This document shows, piece by piece, positions 7,449 through 16,400 of a DNA stretch of 64,000 nt (position 1 is its first letter; each line of letters opens with the position of its first letter). The notes beneath the pieces are model-generated. The model saw nothing but the letters and a program-made list of their open reading frames with translations, did not search any database and had not been told where the DNA came from. A program made the position numbers and the translations under genes. Origin of the DNA: Clostridiales bacterium (lineage in GTDB: Bacteria; Bacillota; Clostridia; Christensenellales; CAG-138); contig CAKJYC010000043.1 of the NCBI GenBank assembly GCA_918244965.1, positions 1 through 64,000 on the forward strand, written 5' to 3'.

Positions 7449-8666
7449 ATGATTTCAAAATGGACGTTAACTGCACAGTCAACCTTTGTTCGTCGCAAAA
7501 ACATTAATACGAATCCGGATTATCAGCGTCCTGCAGTATGGACGAAAGCGCAGAAGCAGCTTTTGATAGATTCCATGTTGAGGGAATATGATATCCCGAA
7601 GATGTACATGCATAGAACAGGTAAGGACACTTACGATGTCATAGATGGTCAGCAAAGATTGCGTACAATTTGGGAGTTCTTTTCCGGAGCGTTTTCACTT
7701 GCAAAGGATGCTGATCCAGTAGATGGCATTGAAATTGCAGGAAAGAAATATGATGATCTCGACATGCTTCTGCTGGACAAGCTGAACAGCTATAATTTGG
7801 ACTTTGTTATTCTAAATGATGTTTCAGATGATGAAATCAGCGAAATGTTCCTCCGCTTACAGAATGGAACAACGCTTAAAGCGCAGGAGAAACGTAATGC
7901 ATATCCCGGTAATATGCGTAATTTCATAAAGGATTTGGCAACACATCCTTTCTTTGTGAATGTTGTGAATTTTCAAAATAGTCGTTTTTCACATGAGCAT
8001 GTCGCAGCACAACTGACGTTGCTGACCATGAATGGTGATATTTGCGATATCAAGGACCGAAATTTAAATGCCATGTATAAAGACAATCAGGATTTTGATG
8101 TCAATGGCGATGTCGCTAAAAAGATTAAGCGAGTACTCAATTATCTGCTTCTTATGTTCCCTGAAAAAACACCGGAACTGAAGCGTTATAATGTTGTCTC
8201 GATATATGCGTTAGTCAAGGACCTTTTGGAAAACTATGCAATTAAAGGCAGAGAGTCAGAATTAGCAAAATGGTTTATCGATTTTGAAACGATGCGAACA
8301 ATTGAGGCAGAAAAACCGGAAGATCAACAAGATGCACGGTTAGCAATATATCAGTCAAAAACGAAAGATTCAACAGACGCGATGGATTCCTTGCGCTATC
8401 GTCATGAATTTTTGAAGGAAAATCTCTTATCAACAATAATTGACCTTGAACCGAAAGATACAAAACGCAATTTTGATGAAGCACAACGACAAGTCATATA
8501 CCGCAGGGATAAAGGTGTTTGCCAACAATGCGGAATAAAATGCGAATGGAACGCATGGCAGGCAGATCATATTATCCCATGGAATCGTGGTGGAAAAACA
8601 ATCGTATCGAACGGGCAAGTTCTTTGCCCTGTTTGCAACGCAGCAAAAAGTGACAATGTTTTGTAA
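7449..8666 (+). CDS. DUF262 and HNH endonuclease domain protein (GmrSD-like)
   Basis: 405 residues. The N-terminal DUF262 (ParB-like NTPase/nuclease fold) shows NPDYQRPAVWTKAQKQLLIDS and the key motif DVIDGQQRLRTI (about 59-70). The C-terminal HNH finger has CQQCG, ADHIIPWNRGGKT and LCPVCNAAKS near the last 45 residues. The same domain pair occurs in GmrSD-type (type IV) restriction enzymes that cut modified phage DNA, so anti-phage function is a reasonable inference, though this protein is shorter than full-length fused GmrSD. It is markedly AT-richer than neighbours and flanked by a duplicated terminator block, both signs of horizontal gain. Confidence 0.85.
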   Translation: MISKWTLTAQSTFVRRKNINTNPDYQRPAVWTKAQKQLLIDSMLREYDIPKMYMHRTGKDTYDVIDGQQRLRTIWEFFSGAFSLAKDADPVDGIEIAGKKYDDLDMLLLDKLNSYNLDFVILNDVSDDEISEMFLRLQNGTTLKAQEKRNAYPGNMRNFIKDLATHPFFVNVVNFQNSRFSHEHVAAQLTLLTMNGDICDIKDRNLNAMYKDNQDFDVNGDVAKKIKRVLNYLLLMFPEKTPELKRYNVVSIYALVKDLLENYAIKGRESELAKWFIDFETMRTIEAEKPEDQQDARLAIYQSKTKDSTDAMDSLRYRHEFLKENLLSTIIDLEPKDTKRNFDEAQRQVIYRRDKGVCQQCGIKCEWNAWQADHIIPWNRGGKTIVSNGQVLCPVCNAAKSDNVL

Positions 8667-8737
8667 CGATGTTTGATTTGTGATTATACAAGTAAAGCAT
8701 TATATCTAGAAACCAACCGAGAAATGACTTAATAGAC

Positions 8738-8815
8738 AAAGCCCGAAGCGTGCGCTTCGGGCTTTCGTAAAATCGCACGAACCCCTTTTGCAAAAAAACG
8801 CAAAAGGGGTTTCTC
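8738..8815. terminator. tandem terminator block, copy 2
   Basis: Near-identical to 7226-7303 (hairpins 8738-8765 and 8780-8811, differing only in the loop and tail). It lies between the convergent DUF262 and MATE genes and may serve both. Confidence 0.75.
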
Positions 8816-8857
8816 TTGGCATACAAACCGCCGTATTGCAAGGATTTTTCCAATCCG

Positions 8858-10282
8858 TCAGTCCGGCTGCTTGCCGCCGGCGGCATCGCTGCGCACGATG
8901 TTGACGACCCAGCGGTTGCTCTTTACAAGGATAAAGCCGATCACGCACTTGATGAGCTCCAGCGAACAGCAAACGATATAGAGCGGCAGGATCGGAAGCG
9001 CCGTAAACCGGCTCAACACGAACGCGACGGGGATACAGAGCGTCCAGACGAAGCAGCTGTCGAACAGCATCGTGATCCGCGTCTGTCCGCCGGAGCGCAG
9101 GGTGAAATAGCAGGCATGGGTGAACGCGTTGAACGGCATCATGCATGCGGAGACCCAGAGGAAACGCGTCGCGAGCGTCTTCACCTCGTCGCCGGTGTTG
9201 TAAAGCTGCGGGATAAACGGTGCGGCGACGGCGAGTGCGGCGCCGAAGAACAGGCAGGTGCACACCGACAGCGCAATGATCTTTCTGTCCGTGTCCTTCG
9301 CTTCCTCCAGCTTGTTCGCGCCGAGCAGGTTGCCGACGATGATGCCGATCGAGGAGCCGATGGACATGAAGACGATGTTGAACAGATTCGATACCGTACT
9401 CGAAATGTTCAGCGCCGCGACGGCGGAGATGCCGCGCATCGAATAGCACTGCATCATGGTCGTCATGCCGAGTGACCAGAACGCCTCGTTCAACAGCAGC
9501 GGCGTGCCCTTTACAACGATCTGCTTTGCAAGGGCGCCGGGCACATACAGCGAGCGGTAGGCGCCTTTGAAGAACGGGAAGCGCTTCGTATGGGTATGCG
9601 CGTAGGTCACGATGATCGCAAGCTCCACAAAGCGCGAGATGACCGTTGCGATCGCCGCGCCGAGCACGCCGAGCGCGGGGAAACCGAGCTTGCCGAAGAT
9701 CAGCAGCCAGTTGAACAGCAGATTGATGAGCACGGCGGACCCGCTGCCGACCATCGGCACGAAGGTCTCACCCGTTTCGCGCAGAGAAAAGGCATAGCAC
9801 ATCGAAAGCGCAGAGGGAACGAGCCCGATCAGCATGATCAGGACATACTTGCTGCCGTATTCGAGCGTTGCGGCAAGGTCGCCCTCCGCGCCGCTTTCGT
9901 GCAGAAACAGCGTGAGCAGCGGCCTGTGAAAGAATCCGAGGACGATCAGCGCGACGACCGAGACGCAGGCGCAGATCAGCAGCTTAAAGCGGAGCACGTG
10001 CCGCATGCCGTCCGTATCCTTTTTCCCGGCGAACTGCGCGCCGAAGATGCTGGCCCCGGAGAGCCCGCCGAAGACGGTCAGATTGAACACGAAGATCAGC
10101 TGGTTCGCGATCGCGACGCCGCTCATCTGCTCGGTTCCGATCCTGCCGACCATCAGATTGTCCAGCACGTTGACGAACTGGCTGACGCCGTTCTGGATCA
10201 CAACAGGTATGACGATTGCAAGAATCGCCTTATAAAACGCTTTATTCCCGATGTATTTTGAAAGAAAAGATCGCTGTTCCAT
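8858..10282 (-). CDS. MATE family efflux transporter
   Basis: 474 residues, the usual MATE length, with about twelve hydrophobic helices. Family features include the N-terminal ILAIVIPVVIQNGVSQFVNVLDNLMVGRIG and the repeat-half equivalent LLLNEAFWSLGMTT followed by NIVFMSIGSSIGIIVGNLLGA. MATE proteins export drugs and metabolites in exchange for Na+ or H+. The start at 10282 is preceded by GGAGAAC; a longer reading upstream is unlikely because it would cross the intergenic region. It is divergent from the NRPS operon 230 bp away, so it is the natural candidate for exporting the peptide product, though a general drug role cannot be excluded. Confidence 0.9.
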   Translation of the reverse strand: MEQRSFLSKYIGNKAFYKAILAIVIPVVIQNGVSQFVNVLDNLMVGRIGTEQMSGVAIANQLIFVFNLTVFGGLSGASIFGAQFAGKKDTDGMRHVLRFKLLICACVSVVALIVLGFFHRPLLTLFLHESGAEGDLAATLEYGSKYVLIMLIGLVPSALSMCYAFSLRETGETFVPMVGSGSAVLINLLFNWLLIFGKLGFPALGVLGAAIATVISRFVELAIIVTYAHTHTKRFPFFKGAYRSLYVPGALAKQIVVKGTPLLLNEAFWSLGMTTMMQCYSMRGISAVAALNISSTVSNLFNIVFMSIGSSIGIIVGNLLGANKLEEAKDTDRKIIALSVCTCLFFGAALAVAAPFIPQLYNTGDEVKTLATRFLWVSACMMPFNAFTHACYFTLRSGGQTRITMLFDSCFVWTLCIPVAFVLSRFTALPILPLYIVCCSLELIKCVIGFILVKSNRWVVNIVRSDAAGGKQPD

Positions 10283-10460
10283 TGCCCGTTGTTCTCCGTC
10301 GGGCGTTCCTCCGCCCGTCCGTCTTACAGTATACCATGAACGCCTGCAAAAGAAAAGCCGGAAAACGCGCGATCCGTCCGGCGGGCGGCGGTTTGTTTTG
10401 TCTGCGGGGAGAGGCGGACAGATGTTTACAAATTGCGCATTGCAATCCGGGCGGAATTGC

Positions 10461-10489
10461 TTTACACTGTATATGTGATAATATATAAA
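10461..10489 (+). promoter_or_regulatory. promoter of the NRPS operon
   Basis: TTTACA (10461-10466), 17-bp spacer, TATAAA (10484-10489). Transcription would start near 10496, leaving a leader of about 16 nt before the ATG at 10513. Confidence 0.6.
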
Positions 10490-10512
10490 TTCGAACGACA
10501 GTGTGCAAAGGA

Positions 10513-11190
10513 ATGCTGACAAGGATCTATTTTACCTGCGTAAGTCCGCTTGCGGACGAGCGGCTGTATCGAAGCCTGTACGCGGCGGCTTCGGAACAAC
10601 GAAGGCAGAAGACCGATCGGTACCGGTTTTTGAAGGACCGGATGCTGTCCCTCGGCGCGGAGGGGCTGCTGCGTTACGCGCTCAGCAAGGCGGGTCGCGG
10701 CGGCAAAGCGATCTCTTACCGGTACGGAGCGCATCAAAAGCCGAATCTTTCCGATGCGGACGGGTTCTTTTTCAACCTCTCGCACGCGGGAGACTATGCA
10801 ATGCTCGCAGTCTCGGACGCGGAGGTGGGCTGCGACGTCGAAAAGATCCGGCCGGTCGATCTCAGACTGTTCTCGCACGTGTTGACCGCAGACGAGCAGT
10901 CCGTGCTGACGGCGGCGCCGGAAGAGGAGCGGAACGCGCTGTTTTTCCGGTACTGGGTGCTGAAGGAGAGCTGCATGAAGGCGCTCGGAAAGGGGTTCTT
11001 TCTGGATCCCAAAGCGTTTTCGCTCACGCTCGCCCCTGCGATCTGCGCAAGCGGCGCGGACATTTTAGGCCCGCTTGCATTTGCCGAAGGAGTATTTTCG
11101 GGCTACCGTTATGCGGTCTGCCGTTCGGGAGAGGATATTCAGATACAAACGGAGACCGTTCCGATAGAAGAACTCACAGGAGGTATTTGA
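10513..11190 (+). CDS. 4'-phosphopantetheinyl transferase, Sfp type
   Basis: 225 residues. It transfers phosphopantetheine from CoA to a carrier-protein serine. Sfp-family motifs: FNLSHAGDYAMLAVSDAEVGCDVEKI (in parts, NLSHAGDYA and VGCDVEKIRP) and FFRYWVLKESCMKALGKGF (WVLKESCMKALGKG), with the Mg-binding Asp/Glu residues present. ATG at 10513 gives the typical N-terminus MLTRIYFT; a GTG four codons earlier is possible because AAAGGA sits very close to the ATG. As first gene of the operon ending in the NRPS, it almost certainly activates the two carrier domains there. Confidence 0.9.
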   Translation: MLTRIYFTCVSPLADERLYRSLYAAASEQRRQKTDRYRFLKDRMLSLGAEGLLRYALSKAGRGGKAISYRYGAHQKPNLSDADGFFFNLSHAGDYAMLAVSDAEVGCDVEKIRPVDLRLFSHVLTADEQSVLTAAPEEERNALFFRYWVLKESCMKALGKGFFLDPKAFSLTLAPAICASGADILGPLAFAEGVFSGYRYAVCRSGEDIQIQTETVPIEELTGGI

Positions 11191-11191
11191 C

Positions 11192-11485
11192 ATGACCATT
11201 GAGAAGATCGAAGAAAACGGCGCCGTCACGCTGAAGCTCGCGGGCTGGCTCGACACGCAGGCCGCAGCGCTGCTTGAGGAGCAGATCGAAGCGCTGGACG
11301 CAGGCACGCCATCGCTTGTCCTCGACCTTGCGGCGCTGGAGTACACGTCCTCGGCAGGACTCCGGCAGATTGTCGCCGCCCATAAGAAGGTGGACGGGCA
11401 GCTGACGCTGAAGAACGTACAGCCGGAGATCAGGGATGTGCTCGAAATGGCAGGGTTTCTCAAGCGCCTGCACGTTGTATCATGA
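11192..11485 (+). CDS. STAS domain anti-sigma factor antagonist-like protein
   Basis: 97 residues, a complete SpoIIAA/RsbV-type STAS domain: NGAVTLKLAGWLDTQAA, VLDLAALEYTSSAGLRQIV (the phosphorylatable Ser is in the TSSAGL turn) and the C-terminal DVLEMAGFLKRLHV. Such proteins bind an anti-sigma kinase when dephosphorylated. CAGGAGGT precedes the start, one base after the PPTase stop, and the gene overlaps the next by 4 bp (ATGA), implying translational coupling with the phosphatase/kinase that would act on it. No sigma factor lies nearby, so its partner is elsewhere or signalling is sigma-independent. Confidence 0.88.
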   Translation: MTIEKIEENGAVTLKLAGWLDTQAAALLEEQIEALDAGTPSLVLDLAALEYTSSAGLRQIVAAHKKVDGQLTLKNVQPEIRDVLEMAGFLKRLHVVS

Positions 11486-13428
11486 AGCGTTCGATCGGAA
11501 AACGGATCGTCCTGCTTTTTTCGATCACGCTGGTGCTGACCATCCTTGCGTCGGCAGCGCTCGGTTTCAGCAGCGCATATTCGGCTGAACTGGAGCAGAA
11601 CCGGGCTGTCGGACGCAGTGCGGCCTATATCACTTCGGAGATCCTCGATTTGATCAATCTGGATCTGATCATGGACCCGCAAAACGATCTGGCGTACGAT
11701 TTGGCCAGAATGCAGCTCCGGACGGTCTGCCGAAGCCTGTCGCTGATGTATCTGTATGTATATACCGTGGATGGGGACGAGGTGCGGCATTACGTTATGA
11801 CCGCCGCTTCGGACGACGAGCTCGACGAGGTTGTGCGCGAAGGGCTCGGTCTCGGCACCGTCAGCCGTGAGCCGCTGCATGAGCAGGAGCGCGTCGCGCT
11901 CGCCGGCGGGGAAAGCGACAGCCGCTTTCTGGTGAACAATCGGTACGGCAAAACGTCCGTGTGGACCACGCCCTATTTTTCTGAGGACGGTACGGTTGCC
12001 GCGCTGATCGGCACGGATGTCAGCGTCGAGGTCAGCAACGATGCGATTGTAAAGCAGTTTCTGGTGCGCGTTCTGCCCGTGACCGCGTTTCTGATCATCG
12101 CGTTTCTCGTTCTGTATTATCTGCTGCGCCGCCGCCTGATCCGGCCGCTGCACGCTGTTGCGGCGCGCATGGAGCAGTTCGACCCGTCAACAAAGAACGA
12201 GCCGCTTTCGATCCGTTCGCAGGATGAGATCCAGCAGATCGCCGATGCGTTTGAAAAGATGTCCGGCGATATCCGCACCTATATCCGCAATATCGAAACG
12301 ATCACCGCGCAGCAGCAGTATGCGCGCGCGCAGCTGGACGTTGCCCGACGCATCCAGTACGGAATGGTTCCGGCGTCGTTCCATGACCGCAGGGACGGCT
12401 TGGACGTCTGCGGGCTGATGCGGCCCGCAAAGGAGGTCGGCGGAGACTTCTACGATTGCTTCCTGCGCCCCGACGGGCAATACTGCGCGCTGATCGCAGA
12501 CGTTTCCGGCAAGGGCATTGCGGGCGCGCTGTTCATGGCGCTGACCAAGAACCTTGTGCGGGAGCGGATCATGCACTGCGAGGATCCGGCGGACGCGCTG
12601 AACAGCGTCAACGACGACCTTTGCGCGCAGAATCCGGAGGGCATGTTCGTCACGCTCTTTGCAATGCTCATTGATCCGCAGACCGGCGTTGTCCGCTGCG
12701 CCAACGCGGGACACAACCCGCCCGTGCTGCTGAAGCGCGGATCGGCCGCGTATATGAAGCCGAAGCCCGGCATCGCGCTCGGACTGTTCCCGGACGCGGA
12801 CATCGAAACGGAGACCATGACGCTCGCACCCGGCGAAGGGGTGCTCCTGTATACCGACGGTGTGACCGAGGCGGTCAACACGGAAAAAACATTTTACGGC
12901 ACGGAACGGCTTCTGATGCTTTTGCAAACGCTCGACAGAACGGACAGCCGCGCAGCCGTAACGGCGGTCGAGGAATCGGTCGACGCGTTCTTTGCCGGCT
13001 GCGAGCAGTTTGACGATATTACGGTCGTTGCGGTGTATGCTGCGGGAGCGGACGGGCGGACGGCGCTTCCGCTGACGCTCGATGCGTTTGGGCCGGTCAG
13101 GCAGAGGATCCTTTCCGAATGCGAAGGGAGCGCGAACGCAAAAAAGATCGTGCTTGCCTGTGAAGAGGCCTTCGTCAACATCGTGCAGTACGCAAACGCG
13201 ACCGAGGCCGATTACCGCGTCAGGCGCGAAGGCGACTTGCTGACCGTGGAGCTTCGGGACAACGGAGCGCGCTTCGACCCGCTCTCGGAACCGCTGAAGC
13301 AGGACGACGACTTCTTCAGCATGGATGAGGGCGGACTCGGCATCCGGTTTATCCGGAGCATTGCATCGGACGCAAAGTGGAACTATACCGACGGCAGAAA
13401 CGTTCTGACGCTGGTTTTCAGACTGTAA
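11482..13428 (+). CDS. membrane SpoIIE-type phosphatase with HAMP and C-terminal serine-kinase ATPase domain
   Basis: 648 residues. Order: TM1 (about 9-30), an extracytoplasmic sensor region (30-190, PAS/Cache-like), TM2 (about 195-217), HAMP (RRRLIRPLHAVAARME onward), PP2C-type SpoIIE phosphatase (about 285-500; GGDFYDCF, DVSGKGIAGALFM, LYTDGVTEA, CEQFDDITVVAV with its metal-binding Asp residues) and an RsbW-like HATPase (about 520-648; CEEAFVNIVQYA N-box, ELRDNGARFDP, GGLGIRFI). It can plausibly both dephosphorylate and phosphorylate the coupled STAS protein in response to an outside signal. It lies 21 bp before the NRPS. Confidence 0.9.
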   Translation: MKRSIGKRIVLLFSITLVLTILASAALGFSSAYSAELEQNRAVGRSAAYITSEILDLINLDLIMDPQNDLAYDLARMQLRTVCRSLSLMYLYVYTVDGDEVRHYVMTAASDDELDEVVREGLGLGTVSREPLHEQERVALAGGESDSRFLVNNRYGKTSVWTTPYFSEDGTVAALIGTDVSVEVSNDAIVKQFLVRVLPVTAFLIIAFLVLYYLLRRRLIRPLHAVAARMEQFDPSTKNEPLSIRSQDEIQQIADAFEKMSGDIRTYIRNIETITAQQQYARAQLDVARRIQYGMVPASFHDRRDGLDVCGLMRPAKEVGGDFYDCFLRPDGQYCALIADVSGKGIAGALFMALTKNLVRERIMHCEDPADALNSVNDDLCAQNPEGMFVTLFAMLIDPQTGVVRCANAGHNPPVLLKRGSAAYMKPKPGIALGLFPDADIETETMTLAPGEGVLLYTDGVTEAVNTEKTFYGTERLLMLLQTLDRTDSRAAVTAVEESVDAFFAGCEQFDDITVVAVYAAGADGRTALPLTLDAFGPVRQRILSECEGSANAKKIVLACEEAFVNIVQYANATEADYRVRREGDLLTVELRDNGARFDPLSEPLKQDDDFFSMDEGGLGIRFIRSIASDAKWNYTDGRNVLTLVFRL

Positions 13429-13449
13429 ACGGATCGCAGGAGGCAATTT

Positions 13450-16400
13450 ATGGAAGAAAACAATCGCGGACTTCCCCTGAACGCGGGACAAACCGGTATC
13501 TATCTTGAGTGCGTGCAGGCGCCGGATACGCTGAAATACAATATTCCGGTGCTCGTGCGGCTGCCGGAAAATACGGAACGGGAACGGCTGATCGCCGCGG
13601 TCAGGACGGCTGCCGAAGGGCATGAGGCGCTGTTTGCCGTCATCCGGGAATCGCGGGGCGTGCCCTCGATCGTATGCAAACGGACGGAGATCCGCGTGGA
13701 TGTGCTGCATGCGGACCGGATCGAGGACGGCGTGAAGGGCTTTATCAGGCCGTTCGATCTTGCAAACGGTCCGCTGTACCGGTTCGCCTGTCTTTGCACG
13801 CCTGCGGGCGACGGGCTGCTCCTCGACGTTCACCACATCATATTTGACGGCATGTCGCTGCGTCTGCTGCTCAACGAGATCGCCGCGGCGTACGGCGGTG
13901 AAGCGCTTTCCCCGGAATCGCCGACGTTCTCCGAACTTCTGACGCCGGCGCCGAAGGACCCCGAACGGACGGAACGGATCCGGGCAATGCTCCGTGACGA
14001 GCTGGACGGCGCGGATTTCGACTTCCGTCTCGATCCGGATCAGATCCTAAAGAAAAAACCGTCCGGCATGGGGATTTGCGAGATCCCGTGCGGCGTTCTT
14101 CCGATCGGCGCGGGCGAAGCCTTTATAAAGGCGAACGGGATCAGCGAGAACGCGCTGTTCCTCGGCGCATTCGGCTTTACACTGGCGGCGTATGCCGGCA
14201 CGGAGGAGGCCGTCTTTACTTCGGCGCATTACGGACGGTCCACGTTCAAAAACGATCCGGTCGTCGGCATGTTCGTCCGAACGCTGCCGATCCGCATCCG
14301 CTTCTCGGCGGACGAAAGCCCGAAGGAATACCTTTCCCGCGTCTACGACAGCTATTACCGGATGCAGCAGAACGACTGCGTCGATTTCTCCGAGCTCGCG
14401 GCGACGTACGGGATCCGCGAAAACCTCTCCTTTGTGTACCACGCGGACCTTCTGAACGACATCGCGATCGGCGGCAAGGCCGCGCCGGTCGAGCTGCTGA
14501 ATACGAACGACCCGATCTGCGACCTCGAATTCACGGTCCGCAAGCGTCCGGACGGCTATGCGGTGATTGCAAAGTACCGCCGGTCCCTGTACACGGAGGA
14601 CTTTATCCGAAGCTTTACCGATACGTTTCTGACCGTCGCGGCGCAAATGTGCACCGCAGACCGCATCGGCGCGATCGATCCCGTTTCCGCGGCGAACCGT
14701 GCGCGCATCGACGCCTTCAACCGGACGGAAACGGACTATGACACGACGCATACGGTCGTCGACCTGTTCCAGATGCAGGCGCGAAAAACGCCGGATGCGG
14801 AATGCCTTGTGTATCTGGACAAACGCTTCACCTACCGCGAGGTCGACGGGCTGACCGAGCGTCTTGCAAAGCATCTTGCAAAGCGCGGCGTCGGAAGGGG
14901 CAGCATCGTCGGGATCATGATCCCGCGGTGCGAGTACATGCTGCTTTGCTCGATGGGCGTTCTGAAATCGGGCGCGGCATACCTCCCGATGGATCCCTCA
15001 TACCCCACGGAGCGGCTGAATCAGATGCTTTCGGATTCCGGCGCGTCGTTTCTGATCACGACGGAGGAGCTGAACGGCCGCATTACGGACAACTTTACCG
15101 GCGAACGGATGATGACCGACGCGATCCCGGATCTTCCGGACGACGATACGGCGCTTGCGGCCCCGTCGCCGGAGGACCTGTTCATCGTTCTGTACACCTC
15201 CGGTTCGACCGGAAAGCCGAAGGGCGTCATGTTCCGCCACGCGAACACGATGGTCACCGTCGCCTGGGGACGCGACTTCTACGGCTTCAGGGAAGGCAGC
15301 CGGTTCGCGGTCTATGCGAGCTTCGGCTTCGACGCCAACGTGTTCGACACCTATCCCATCATCACCTCCGGCGCGGCGCTGTACATCATTCCGGACGAGC
15401 TGCGACTTGATCTCTATGCGCTGCAGCGCTATTTCAACGAGAACGGGATCACGAATTCCATCATGACCACGCAGGTCGGCACGCAGTTTCTGCGCATGCA
15501 GGGCACAAAGACGCTTCGCACGCTTTCGGTTGCGGGGGAGAAGCTAGTGCCGATCGACCCGCCGAAGGACTTTCAGCTGTATAATCTGTATGGGCCGACG
15601 GAGGGCTCGGTGCTGGTCACCGCATTCCCCGTGGACCGGCCGTACGAGGACATCCCGATCGGACATGCGGTCGACAACGTCAAGCTGTATGTCGTGGACG
15701 GTTCCGGCCGCCTGGTGCCGCCCGGTGCAAAGGGCGAGCTGTGGATCACCGGTCCGCATGTGACAGCGGGATACCTGAACGATCCCGAAAAGACCGAAAA
15801 GGCGTATGTCAAGAACCCGTTCTGCACGGAACCGGGCTATGAGCGCGCCTATCGCACCGGCGATCGCGTGCGCTTCCTCATGGACGGCAATCTGCAGTTC
15901 GTGGGCCGCGGCGACAGTCAGGTGAAGATCCGCGGCTTCCGCGTGGAGCTCAAGGAGGTCGAGGAGGTCATCCGCCGCTTCGACGGGATCAAGGACGCGA
16001 CGGTTGCGGACTTTACGGAGCCGTCCGGCGGAAAATTCATCGCGGCGTACGTCGTCGCCGACGAGCCGATCGACGTCGCGGCGCTGAACGCGTTTATTCG
16101 CTCCGAAAAACCGGATTACATGGTCCCGGCGGTGACGATGCAGATCGAACGCATCCCGCTGAACCAGAACCAGAAGGTCAATAAAAAGGCGCTGCCCTAT
16201 CCCGAACGTCAGCAGACGCAGCAAAAGCAGCCCGAAAACGAAACACAGCGGAAGATCTTCGATCTTGCGGCGGAGGCGATCGGGCATACGGGCTTCGGGA
16301 TCGACACGAACCTTTTGGATGCGGGCCTGACCTCGGTCGGCGTGCTGAAGCTGAACGTAGCATTGAGCGAAGCGTTCGGCGTCAACATGCGCATCTCGGA

